DNA of 7,452 nucleotides from positions 1 through 7,452 of the forward strand of contig NZ_CAMIOH010000154.1 of the NCBI RefSeq assembly GCF_946221145.1, read 5' to 3'. The notes under the pieces are model-generated. The model saw only the letters and a list, made by a program, of their open reading frames with translations, was not told where the DNA came from and ran no database searches. This DNA comes from an uncultured Paracoccus sp. Lineage in GTDB: Bacteria; Pseudomonadota; Alphaproteobacteria; Rhodobacterales; Rhodobacteraceae. The position numbers were made by a program, and so were the translations under genes. Every line of letters begins with the position of its first letter. Position 1 is the stretch's first letter. Positions 1 to 4,553 of the stretch are shown piece after piece.

Positions 1-897
1 GTTGAAGGTCTTCAGCATCTCGGCCTGGTCAATGCCGCCCGCCTGCGCCAGCCAGCCGAAGACCGGCGGCAGCGGCCAGGCGCCAAGGTCGATCTCGGCC
101 CCCAGATCCCTGGGCAGGACGCGCGGCAGGTTTTCGGTGATGCCGCCGCCGGTGATATGGGCAAGCGCATGGACACCGCCCGCCCGGATCGCCGCCAGGG
201 CCGGTTTCACATAAAGCCGCGTGGGCACCAGCAGCGCCGCGCCCAGGGTGCCGTCGCCAAAGGGCGAAGCCGCGTCCCAGCCCAGCCCCGCATGATCCGC
301 GACCTTGCGCACCAGCGAATAGCCGTTGGAATGCACCCCATCCGAGGCAAGGCCCAGCAGCACGTCGCCTTCGACAACGCCAGCGGGCAGCGCCGTGCCG
401 CGCTGCATGGCGCCGACCGCGAAGCCCGCCAGATCGAAATCGCCATCGTGATACATGCCGGGCATTTCCGCCGTTTCGCCGCCGATCAGCGCGCAACCGG
501 CGGCCGCGCAGCCGCGCGCGATGCCCTCGACGACGCGGGCGCCTTCGTCCACGGACAGCTTGCCGGTGGCGAAATAGTCCAGGAAGAACAGCGGTTCGGC
601 GCCCTGGCAGACCAGATCGTTCACGCACATCGCGACCAGATCCTGGCCGATGCCGTCCAGATGGCCGGTGTCGATGGCGATGCGCAGCTTGGTGCCCACG
701 CCGTCGGTGGCCGCGACCAGCACCGGATCGTCATAGCCCGCCGCGCGCGGATCGAACAGCGCGCCAAAGCCGCCAAGCGCATCCATCACGCCGGGCCGCG
801 CGGTTGCGGCGGCAGCGGGCTTGATGCGTTCGACCAGAGCGTTCCCGGCGTCGATATCGACGCCCGCATCGCGATAGCTGATCCCGTTCTTGGTCAT
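1..897 (-). CDS. purM: Phosphoribosylformylglycinamidine cyclo-ligase (AIR synthetase), C-terminus beyond the window
   Basis: PurM closes the imidazole ring in cytoplasmic de novo purine synthesis, converting FGAM and ATP to AIR, ADP and phosphate. The gene begins at the ATG at 897-895 and stays open for 299 codons to the left edge. Its last visible residues are MLKTFN, the position just before the conserved CGVGM stretch of the family, so about 50 of roughly 350 residues are missing. Visible family motifs are DGVGTKL (residues 65-71), CVNDL (91-95), [11 protein letters not shown] (139-149) and [13 protein letters not shown] (247-259), which belong to the ATP/FGAM-binding core shared with PurL. 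The start is supported by homology, because the protein begins [15 protein letters not shown] as the family does; the upstream G-rich stretch is only a weak ribosome-binding site. In related bacteria purN commonly follows, but that lies outside the window. No frameshift or missing residue is seen. Confidence 0.97.
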   Translation of the reverse strand, partial: MTKNGISYRDAGVDIDAGNALVERIKPAAAATARPGVMDALGGFGALFDPRAAGYDDPVLVAATDGVGTKLRIAIDTGHLDGIGQDLVAMCVNDLVCQGAEPLFFLDYFATGKLSVDEGARVVEGIARGCAAAGCALIGGETAEMPGMYHDGDFDLAGFAVGAMQRGTALPAGVVEGDVLLGLASDGVHSNGYSLVRKVADHAGLGWDAASPFGDGTLGAALLVPTRLYVKPALAAIRAGGVHALAHITGGGITENLPRVLPRDLGAEIDLGAWPLPPVFGWLAQAGGIDQAEMLKTFN

Positions 898-923
898 GGC
901 GGCCCCCGGCTGGATTTGCGCCC

Positions 924-952
924 CCGATAGCGGATGGCGCCCACCGGGGCAA
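924..952 (-). promoter_or_regulatory. Possible purM promoter
   Basis: Reading leftwards, TTGCCC (952-947) and TATCGG (929-924) are separated by 17 bases and lie about 30 bases upstream of the purM ATG. The -35 is reasonable and the -10 is poor, so this is only a candidate sigma-70-type promoter. I see no purine riboswitch or other leader structure in the short space between it and the gene. Confidence 0.3.
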
Positions 953-964
953 CGGTGATCGCGC

Positions 965-993
965 TTGACCCAGGGGGCGCACGCGATTAACCC
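965..993 (+). promoter_or_regulatory. Probable tRNA promoter
   Basis: TTGACC (965-970) is followed after 17 bases by TAACCC (988-993), which would place transcription start near 1000, a few bases before the mature tRNA 5' end at 1006. A strong TTGAC -35 directly before a tRNA is the expected arrangement for a housekeeping-sigma stable-RNA promoter. The -10 match is partial. Confidence 0.5.
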
Positions 994-1005
994 GAAAACC
1001 GCTGG

Positions 1006-1081
1006 GGGCCTGTAGCTCAATGGTCAGAGCAGGGCGCTCATAACGCCTTGGTTGGGGGTTCAAGTCCCTCCGGGCCTACCA
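1006..1081 (+). tRNA. tRNA with CAU anticodon, probably tRNA-Ile2 (lysidine type)
   Basis: The 76 bases fold into a full cloverleaf. The acceptor stem 1006-1012 pairs with 1071-1077 (seven pairs including two G-U wobbles). The D arm is GCTC/GAGC. The anticodon stem 1032-1036 pairs with 1044-1048 around the loop CTCATAA, with anticodon CAT at 1039-1041. There is a 5-base variable loop, a T arm with loop TTCAAGT, discriminator A, and an encoded CCA at 1079-1081. CAU can mean initiator Met, elongator Met or the AUA-reading Ile tRNA whose C34 is changed to lysidine by TilS. The GGGCC acceptor start and the TTGGT after the anticodon stem resemble tRNA-Ile2 sequences I know. The initiator is unlikely because the GGG/CCC anticodon-stem pairs and the unpaired 1-72 are absent. 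The tRNA call is firm; the Ile2 identity is an inference. Confidence 0.96.
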
Positions 1082-1103
1082 TCCCCCTTGCGCCCGCCCA
1101 TGC

Positions 1104-1132
1104 AAAATGCCCGCCGGAAACCGACGGGCATT
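1104..1132 (-). terminator. Rho-independent terminator of the small heat-shock gene
   Basis: An inverted repeat spans 1107-1131, with 11-base arms around a 3-base loop. Read on the minus strand every position pairs (the 1114/1124 position becomes G-U) and the hairpin runs straight into TTTT, 23 bases after the TAA of the heat-shock gene. Read on the plus strand the same position is a C-A mismatch and the following sequence is not T-rich, so the element mainly serves the leftward gene. It may slow readthrough from the tRNA as well. Confidence 0.8.
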
Positions 1133-1154
1133 GCGGGATTGGCAAAGCGGAGCC

Positions 1155-1607
1155 TTACGAATCCAGTTTTTCGACCTTGGGCGCGGATTTCGCGATCTCG
1201 ATCCGGCGGGGTTTCAGCGCCTCGGGGATTTCGCGGACCAGGTCGATATGCAGCATTCCGTCGGCATGGCTGGCACCATCGACGCGGACATGGTCGGCCA
1301 GGGTGAACTTGCGTTCAAAGGCGCGGGTGGCAATGCCGCGATGCAGATAGGTGCGGCTGTCATCCTCGTCCACCTTGCGGGCGGACACGATGACGGCGCC
1401 GTCCCGAACCTCGACGGTCAGATCCTCGGGCGCGAAACCGGCCACGGCGATCGAGATACGATAAGCATTCTCGCCCGTCTTTTCAATGTTGTAGGGCGGA
1501 TAGGTCGATGCGGACACGTCGGCCGACAGGGCGCGGTCCATCACGTCGGCAAGACGGTCAAAGCCGACCGAGGCACGATAAAGCGGGGTCAGGTCAAAAT
1601 TTCGCAT
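1155..1607 (-). CDS. Small heat-shock protein, Hsp20/IbpA class A
   Basis: This is an ATP-independent cytoplasmic holdase that binds unfolding proteins during heat stress and keeps them ready for refolding by DnaK/ClpB. The 150-residue length is normal. The N-terminal MRNFDLTPLYRASVGFDRL is typical of IbpA-like proteins. The alpha-crystallin domain covers about residues 37-135, including the stretch YLHRGIATRAFERKF (87-101) and HIDLVREIPEALKPRR (120-135). The C-terminal I-x-I motif used for oligomer assembly is IEI (136-138). The start at 1607 is fixed by this N-terminus and by AAGGA eight bases upstream. The gene stands alone, with its own heat-shock-like promoter, a structured leader that occludes the ribosome-binding site, and a hairpin terminator. 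Regulation is therefore probably both transcriptional (RpoH-type sigma) and translational (RNA thermometer). Related genomes often carry several hsp20 paralogues, so I give no specific gene symbol. Confidence 0.95.
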   Translation of the reverse strand: MRNFDLTPLYRASVGFDRLADVMDRALSADVSASTYPPYNIEKTGENAYRISIAVAGFAPEDLTVEVRDGAVIVSARKVDEDDSRTYLHRGIATRAFERKFTLADHVRVDGASHADGMLHIDLVREIPEALKPRRIEIAKSAPKVEKLDS

Positions 1608-1692
1608 GGGTCACATCCTTCACAAGCGATGCAGATTTGCCCCCCGGATGCCGGGCGGGCGGTCGAAACCGGCGCCGTCACGGCCGCCGATG
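1608..1692 (-). promoter_or_regulatory. ROSE-like RNA thermometer in the hsp20 5' leader
   Basis: The predicted leader of about 85 nt is a chain of possible hairpins. The gene-proximal hairpin pairs minus-strand bases 1632-1624 with 1620-1613 around a GUG loop. It contains UCGCU (1629-1625) opposite AGGA (1619-1616), with G1627 unpaired. This is the UYGCU/AGGA arrangement with a bulged G that defines ROSE elements upstream of alphaproteobacterial small heat-shock genes. The Shine-Dalgarno sequence is fully buried and the ATG lies just outside. Upstream, CCCGG/CCGGG (roughly 1651-1639) and CGGU-UUCG-ACCG (roughly 1673-1662) can form stable stems like the supporting hairpins of ROSE. The pairing is read directly from sequence; the temperature response is inferred. 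Confidence 0.75.
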
Positions 1693-1698
1693 ACGAAG

Positions 1699-1726
1699 AT
1701 CTAGGATCGGACCGGACCCCTTCAAG
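1699..1726 (-). promoter_or_regulatory. Heat-shock (RpoH-like) promoter of hsp20
   Basis: On the minus strand, CTTGAA (1726-1721) is followed by CCTAGAT (1705-1699); CTTG and CCTAGAT are separated by exactly 17 bases. Heat-shock sigma promoters in alphaproteobacteria have CTTG(AA) and a C-rich -10 resembling CYTATnT, which CCTAGAT matches at all but one position. Transcription would start near 1692, giving a leader of about 85 nt, a fitting length for a ROSE element. The -35 lies in the loop of a perfect inverted repeat (see the repeat at 1714-1734). Confidence 0.65.
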
Positions 1727-1734
1727 AGGGGTCC
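1714..1734. repeat. Perfect inverted repeat enclosing the hsp20 -35 element
   Basis: GGACCCC (1714-1720) and GGGGTCC (1728-1734) are exact inverted repeats around a 7-base centre that contains the hsp20 CTTGAA. On the plus strand it is followed by GCGCGC and TTTT (1741-1744), so it could act as a terminator for plus-strand or antisense transcripts. On the minus strand no T-run follows, so it is a poor terminator for the DUF465 gene. A protein operator over the promoter is the alternative. Confidence 0.5.
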
Positions 1735-1755
1735 GCGCGCTTTTGCGACCGGCCC

Positions 1756-1779
1756 GCCGCGATGGCCGCCGCGATGGCC
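1756..1779. repeat. Tandem 12-bp direct repeat
   Basis: GCCGCGATGGCC occurs twice head to tail (1756-1767 and 1768-1779) in the non-coding space between the DUF465 stop and the hsp20 promoter. The copies are identical, as expected from slippage in GC-rich DNA. No function is evident. Confidence 0.8.
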
Positions 1780-1796
1780 AAGACCCCGACAGCAGG

Positions 1797-2042
1797 TCAG
1801 GCGGCGGGATGTCCCGCCAGCATCCGCGCGATCTCATCCTTGAGATGGGCGCGCTTGCGACGAAGGTCCTTTTCGGCTGCCTCGCTGATCGGCTGGATCA
1901 AGGATTCGGCCTGATGGACCGCGTCATTGACCTGATCATAGTCCGCCAGAAGCCGCGCGAAATGCGCGTCCTTGAGCTTCAGGTCGTGAATGCGCGCCGC
2001 ATCCTGGGGAAATTCTTCGTGAATGGCGTGGGGTGCAGCCAT
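1797..2042 (-). CDS. YdcH/DUF465 family small protein
   Basis: This 81-residue protein is almost all helical and highly charged. It has the character of the YdcH (DUF465) family: an N-terminal segment, then the run HDLKLKDAHFARLLADYDQV, an acidic middle, and a C-terminal basic stretch AAEKDLRRKRAHLKDEIARML. The family is usually 65-85 residues and has no settled biochemical role. No signal peptide or membrane segment is seen, so it is probably cytoplasmic. The start at 2042 is chosen because GGAGGA lies six bases upstream and the protein begins at the family's usual place; longer in-frame versions read through intergenic DNA and the shadow of the neighbouring gene. It is divergent from the DUF599 gene and has a CTTGAA/CCTAGG promoter like that of hsp20, which suggests heat or stress control. 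That regulatory link is an inference. Confidence 0.88.
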   Translation of the reverse strand: MAAPHAIHEEFPQDAARIHDLKLKDAHFARLLADYDQVNDAVHQAESLIQPISEAAEKDLRRKRAHLKDEIARMLAGHPAA

Positions 2043-2078
2043 GACGTCCTCCGGTTCCTGCGCGCTCCGTCCGGGCAG

Positions 2079-2106
2079 CCTAGGCGCCGCCGAAAGGGGT
2101 TTCAAG
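2079..2106 (-). promoter_or_regulatory. Heat-shock-like promoter of the DUF465 gene
   Basis: CTTGAA (2106-2101) and CCTAGG (2084-2079) on the minus strand are arranged as in the hsp20 promoter, with 18 rather than 17 bases between CTTG and CCTAG. Start of transcription would fall near 2072, about 30 bases before the ATG. The -10 matches the heat-shock consensus less well than that of hsp20. I see no thermometer pairing over the GGAGGA site. Confidence 0.45.
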
Positions 2107-2135
2107 ATGGCGCGACCCGTCCTAAAGGGGGAATC

Positions 2136-2897
2136 ATGGACATCTCGCTCGCGCTTCCCGACCCTGTTCCCCTGGCCGATCTTGCGGTGGTGATCCTGCT
2201 GTTCGCGGCCTGGCTGGGCATTGGCTGGGTGACCGAACGGCCGCCTGCGGGAAAACCCTCGGTCTCGGTCCTGATGACCCGGTTCCGGCGGGAATGGATG
2301 GCGCATTTCCTGGCCCGCGACAACCGCATCTTCGACGGCAACATCCTGGCCAGCCTGCGCGAAGGGACGGCCTTCTTTGCATCCGCCTGCATGATCGCGA
2401 CGGGCGGAATCCTGGCGCTGATCGGCAATACCGAAAAGCTGCGCGGGCTGGCCCAGGACCTGGCCCTGGAAGGCAGCACCGAGATCCTGTGGGAACTGAA
2501 GCTGCTGGTGACGATGTTCTTTGTCGTCAACGCCTTCCTGAAATTCGTCTGGGCGCACCGCCTGTTCGGATATTGCGCCATCATGATGGGCGCGGTGCCC
2601 AACCGGACCGGCGATCCGATGGCGCGGGACCGGGCGATGCAGGCGGCGGACTTGAACATCACCGCCGCGCGCAGCTTCAACGCGGGGCTGCGCAGCGTCT
2701 ATTTCGCGCTTGGATCGCTGGGCTGGCTGGCCGGGCCCTGGGTGCTGCTTCTGGGCATCCTCGTGGTGCTGTTCGTGACCTGGCGGCGGGAATTCGCCTC
2801 CACGTCGCGGCAGGTGATCATGCGCAGTCTGCCGCCGCCCCGCTTGCCCGATCACGCCAGACTGCCACTGTCAGAATCAAAGCCCCCCCAGCCGTAA
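2136..2897 (+). CDS. DUF599 family integral membrane protein
   Basis: This is an inner-membrane protein of unknown function, 253 residues. Likely membrane segments are at about residues 14-32, 79-96, 121-139 and 185-216 (one long or two short). The polar stretch after the first segment contains FRREWMAHFLARDNRIFDG (50-68) followed by LREGTAFFAS (74-83), the hallmark of DUF599. A second conserved region is KFVWAHRLFGYCAIMMGAVPN (136-156), and LNITAARSFNAGLRSVYFALG (173-193) is a third. The start at 2136 is supported by AAGGGGG six bases upstream and by the hydrophobic N-terminus; the longer in-frame reading begins far upstream across the heat-shock genes and is a shadow. The last 27 codons overlap the end of the convergent MFS gene. 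This tail is proline-rich (SLPPPRLPDH) and may be looser than the rest. No promoter was convincing in the 93-base divergent gap. Confidence 0.87.
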   Translation: MDISLALPDPVPLADLAVVILLFAAWLGIGWVTERPPAGKPSVSVLMTRFRREWMAHFLARDNRIFDGNILASLREGTAFFASACMIATGGILALIGNTEKLRGLAQDLALEGSTEILWELKLLVTMFFVVNAFLKFVWAHRLFGYCAIMMGAVPNRTGDPMARDRAMQAADLNITAARSFNAGLRSVYFALGSLGWLAGPWVLLLGILVVLFVTWRREFASTSRQVIMRSLPPPRLPDHARLPLSESKPPQP

Positions 2898-4002
2898 GCG
2901 CGATCCCGACCAGGCCGCTGGATGCCCAGCCCCAGCCTGCGGTCAGCGCCAGCCCGGCCAGGAACGGCCCAAGCGCATTGGCGGCGTTGAAGGCGGCGTG
3001 GTTCATCGCCGCCGCCATGTTCTGCGCCCGGCCCGCCACGTCCATCAGCCGCGTCTGCAACGGGATCACCAGCCCCGCCCCTGCCGCCAGCAGGAACGAC
3101 GACAGCACCATCATCTGCCAGTTGCCGACCGCCAGCGACGCAAAGCCCTGCGTCGCGGCCATCGCCGCCAGGCTGATATAGGCCGCGCGGATCTGGCCCA
3201 GACGCTCGGTCAGCCGCCCCGCCACCCAGGTGCCCAAGGTGCCGCCCACGCCGAACACGCCCAGAGCCAGCGGGATCGCATAGGCCGGGGCCTGGGTGGT
3301 GGCGATCATCGCGGCGGTCAGGAAGGCATAGACGGCAAAGAAGCCGCCGAAACCGATCGCGCCCACGGCCAGCAGCCACAGGACGCGCGGGTTGCGCAGC
3401 GCCTGCAATTCGTCCCAGGGGCGGGCATCGGGGTTGCCGCCGGCACGCGGGGCGACCTTCAGGATCAGCCAGGCCGACAGCAGCGCGATGAACCCCGGCA
3501 GCGCGAATCCCCATCGCCAGCCGACGCTCTGGCCCAGCCATCCGGCCAGCGGCACGCCGACGATATTGGCGACGGTCAGCCCCATGATGACCTGCGCCGC
3601 GCCCCGTGCGCGGTGTTCGCGCGGCAGGGCGTCGGCGGCATAGAGCATCGCCACGCCCAGGAACCCGCCATGCGGCAGGCCCGCCAGAAAGCGCATCCCG
3701 GTCAGCGCCGCCAGCCCCGGCAGGATGGCGGCGGCAAGGTTCATCACACCGTAAAACGCCATCAGCGCGGCCAGATAGCGCCGCCGCGGCAGCCGCGCCC
3801 CCAGGATCGAGGTCAGCGGCGCGCCGATCACCACGCCCAGGGCATAGGCGCTGATCACGTGGCCCGCCTGCGGTTCGGTGATGCCCAGATCCCCCGCGAA
3901 ATAGGGCAGCAGCCCCATCGCGGCGAATTCCGACGTGCCGATGGCAAAGGCGCCAAGGGCCAATGCCAGGATGGCATAGCGAAGATTACCGGATTGGGTC
4001 AT
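2818..4002 (-). CDS. MFS efflux permease, DHA1 family (AraJ/SotB/YdhP-like)
   Basis: This is a 394-residue inner-membrane major facilitator with about twelve hydrophobic segments, probably a proton-coupled exporter of a sugar, drug or other small molecule. The N-terminus GTSEFAAMGLLPYFAGDLG (22-40) is characteristic of the AraJ/SotB/YdhP branch. ILGARLPRRR (66-75) is the motif-A loop between segments 2 and 3, and GLTVANIVGVPLAGWLG (141-157) is the segment-5 antiporter-type motif C. NHAAFNAANALGPFLAG (334-350) is also typical. I chose the ATG at 4002, which has AGGA ten bases upstream and fits the family N-terminus. The in-frame ATG at 4035 would add MLGQPPTGTRA, lies inside the probable promoter and has no ribosome-binding site. 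Substrate cannot be told from sequence. The gene end overlaps the convergent DUF599 gene by 80 bases, and its upstream region carries two palindromes. Confidence 0.93.
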   Translation of the reverse strand: MTQSGNLRYAILALALGAFAIGTSEFAAMGLLPYFAGDLGITEPQAGHVISAYALGVVIGAPLTSILGARLPRRRYLAALMAFYGVMNLAAAILPGLAALTGMRFLAGLPHGGFLGVAMLYAADALPREHRARGAAQVIMGLTVANIVGVPLAGWLGQSVGWRWGFALPGFIALLSAWLILKVAPRAGGNPDARPWDELQALRNPRVLWLLAVGAIGFGGFFAVYAFLTAAMIATTQAPAYAIPLALGVFGVGGTLGTWVAGRLTERLGQIRAAYISLAAMAATQGFASLAVGNWQMMVLSSFLLAAGAGLVIPLQTRLMDVAGRAQNMAAAMNHAAFNAANALGPFLAGLALTAGWGWASSGLVGIALTAGGALILTVAVWRDRASGAAADCA

Positions 4003-4032
4003 GGCGCGTGTTCCTGTGGGTGGTTGCCCTAA

Positions 4033-4061
4033 CATTCCAGCATATGCTGAGAACGCAAGGA
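4033..4061 (-). promoter_or_regulatory. Candidate MFS promoter with an internal palindromic operator
   Basis: CAGCATATGCTG (4038-4049) is a perfect 12-bp palindrome, extended by imperfect TTC/GAA flanks. On the minus strand it lies between TTGCGT (about 4058-4053) and a weak -10-like ATGTTA (about 4035-4030), 17 bases apart. Palindromes in the promoter spacer are common binding sites for local repressors or MerR-like regulators of efflux genes. The palindrome is certain; the promoter is weak and the regulator is not in the window. Confidence 0.45.
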
Positions 4062-4081
4062 CAGAGCGCAGTAAACCCGCC

Positions 4082-4096
4082 TTGCAGGGAATGCAA
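4082..4096. promoter_or_regulatory. LysR-type box-like inverted repeat upstream of the MFS gene
   Basis: TTGCA (4082-4086) and TGCAA (4092-4096) form an inverted repeat with a 5-base centre, which contains the T-N11-A pattern of LysR-type regulator boxes. It lies roughly 60 bases upstream of the inferred MFS transcription start, where such activators bind. It also lies just after the stop codon of the upstream gene, so a short weak hairpin is the alternative reading; no T-run follows. Confidence 0.35.
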
Positions 4097-4099
4097 CCG

Positions 4100-4498
4100 T
4101 TACAGATGGCCGCGTTTCAGCATGACCCAGACCACCACTGCCGCCAGAACCAGCAGGCCCAGCGTGACCGAGGCCGCAAAGCTGACCGCCCGGCCCCGCC
4201 AGCGGGACAGTTCGCCAAGCGGTTGCAGATGCGCGGTCAGCGCCTGATGGGCGCGGGACAGGCGGGTCAGATCCAGTTGCCGCGCGACCTTGGGCTGGGC
4301 GGCCATTTCGTCCGCCTGCGCCAGGGTCCAGGCCTGCTTGCGCAATCGGCGCGGCAGGGCGCCGCCGCGACGGCGCAGCATCGCCGACAGGGGCGGCCGT
4401 TCGCCCCGCCGCGCGCCGCCAAAGCGGGCGGCGATCAGGCGCGACACCTCGTCCGCCATGTCGCGGATGTCATCGGCACTGGTTGCATGGCGTGTCAT
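4100..4498 (-). CDS. Hypothetical protein with C-terminal membrane anchor
   Basis: I do not recognise this 132-residue protein. Residues 1-104 are soluble, rich in Ala and Arg and probably helical: an acidic start (SADDIRDMADEVSRLIAARF), a very basic middle (GARRGERPP, MLRRRGGALPRRLRKQ, residues 28-55) and a heptad-like part (VARQLDLTRLSRAHQALTAHL, 71-91). A single hydrophobic segment at about 108-126 is followed by KRGHL, so it is likely tail-anchored in the inner membrane with the soluble part inside. The ATG at 4498 has no clear Shine-Dalgarno sequence; it is chosen because it opens the frame and sits at the expected distance from the divergent hydrolase gene. The basic middle could bind nucleic acid or lipid headgroups, but that is a guess. 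It lies 97 bases upstream of the MFS gene on the same strand, with likely separate transcription. Confidence 0.72.
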   Translation of the reverse strand: MTRHATSADDIRDMADEVSRLIAARFGGARRGERPPLSAMLRRRGGALPRRLRKQAWTLAQADEMAAQPKVARQLDLTRLSRAHQALTAHLQPLGELSRWRGRAVSFAASVTLGLLVLAAVVVWVMLKRGHL

Positions 4499-4515
4499 GG
4501 GCGCAGTCTAGACGC

Positions 4516-4535
4516 TCTGGCACGGGCGCGCCAGA
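4516..4535. promoter_or_regulatory. Inverted repeat in the divergent promoter gap
   Basis: TCTGGC (4516-4521) and GCCAGA (4530-4535) are inverted repeats with an 8-base centre, placed in the middle of the 55-base space between the divergent hypothetical and hydrolase genes. The 8-bp palindrome GTCTAGAC (4506-4513) lies beside it. Such symmetry between divergent genes could be a shared operator. With 6-base arms in GC-rich DNA, chance is also possible. Confidence 0.3.
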
Positions 4536-4553
4536 CGATCTAGGATCGCGCGC

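Noticed and set aside
731..1063. Minus-strand open frame spanning the purM start and the tRNA
   Set aside because: It overlaps purM in another frame and crosses the tRNA; its Arg/Pro-rich sequence is typical of GC-rich shadow frames.
1060..1081. tRNA 3' end as a phage or island attachment site
   Set aside because: No integrase gene lies nearby and I saw no second copy of the tRNA 3' end in the window.
1714..1734. Inverted repeat as the terminator of the DUF465 gene
   Set aside because: On the minus strand no T-run follows the hairpin; the T-run is on the plus-strand side.
1107..2135. Long plus-strand open frame continuing upstream of the DUF599 gene
   Set aside because: It is antisense to the hsp20 and DUF465 genes and low in protein character. 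DUF599 homology, a good ribosome-binding site and the hydrophobic N-terminus begin only at 2136.
2998..4032. Long plus-strand open frame opposite the MFS gene
   Set aside because: It is rich in Arg, Gln, His and Pro, as expected antisense to a membrane protein in high-GC DNA. The minus strand encodes a recognisable transporter.
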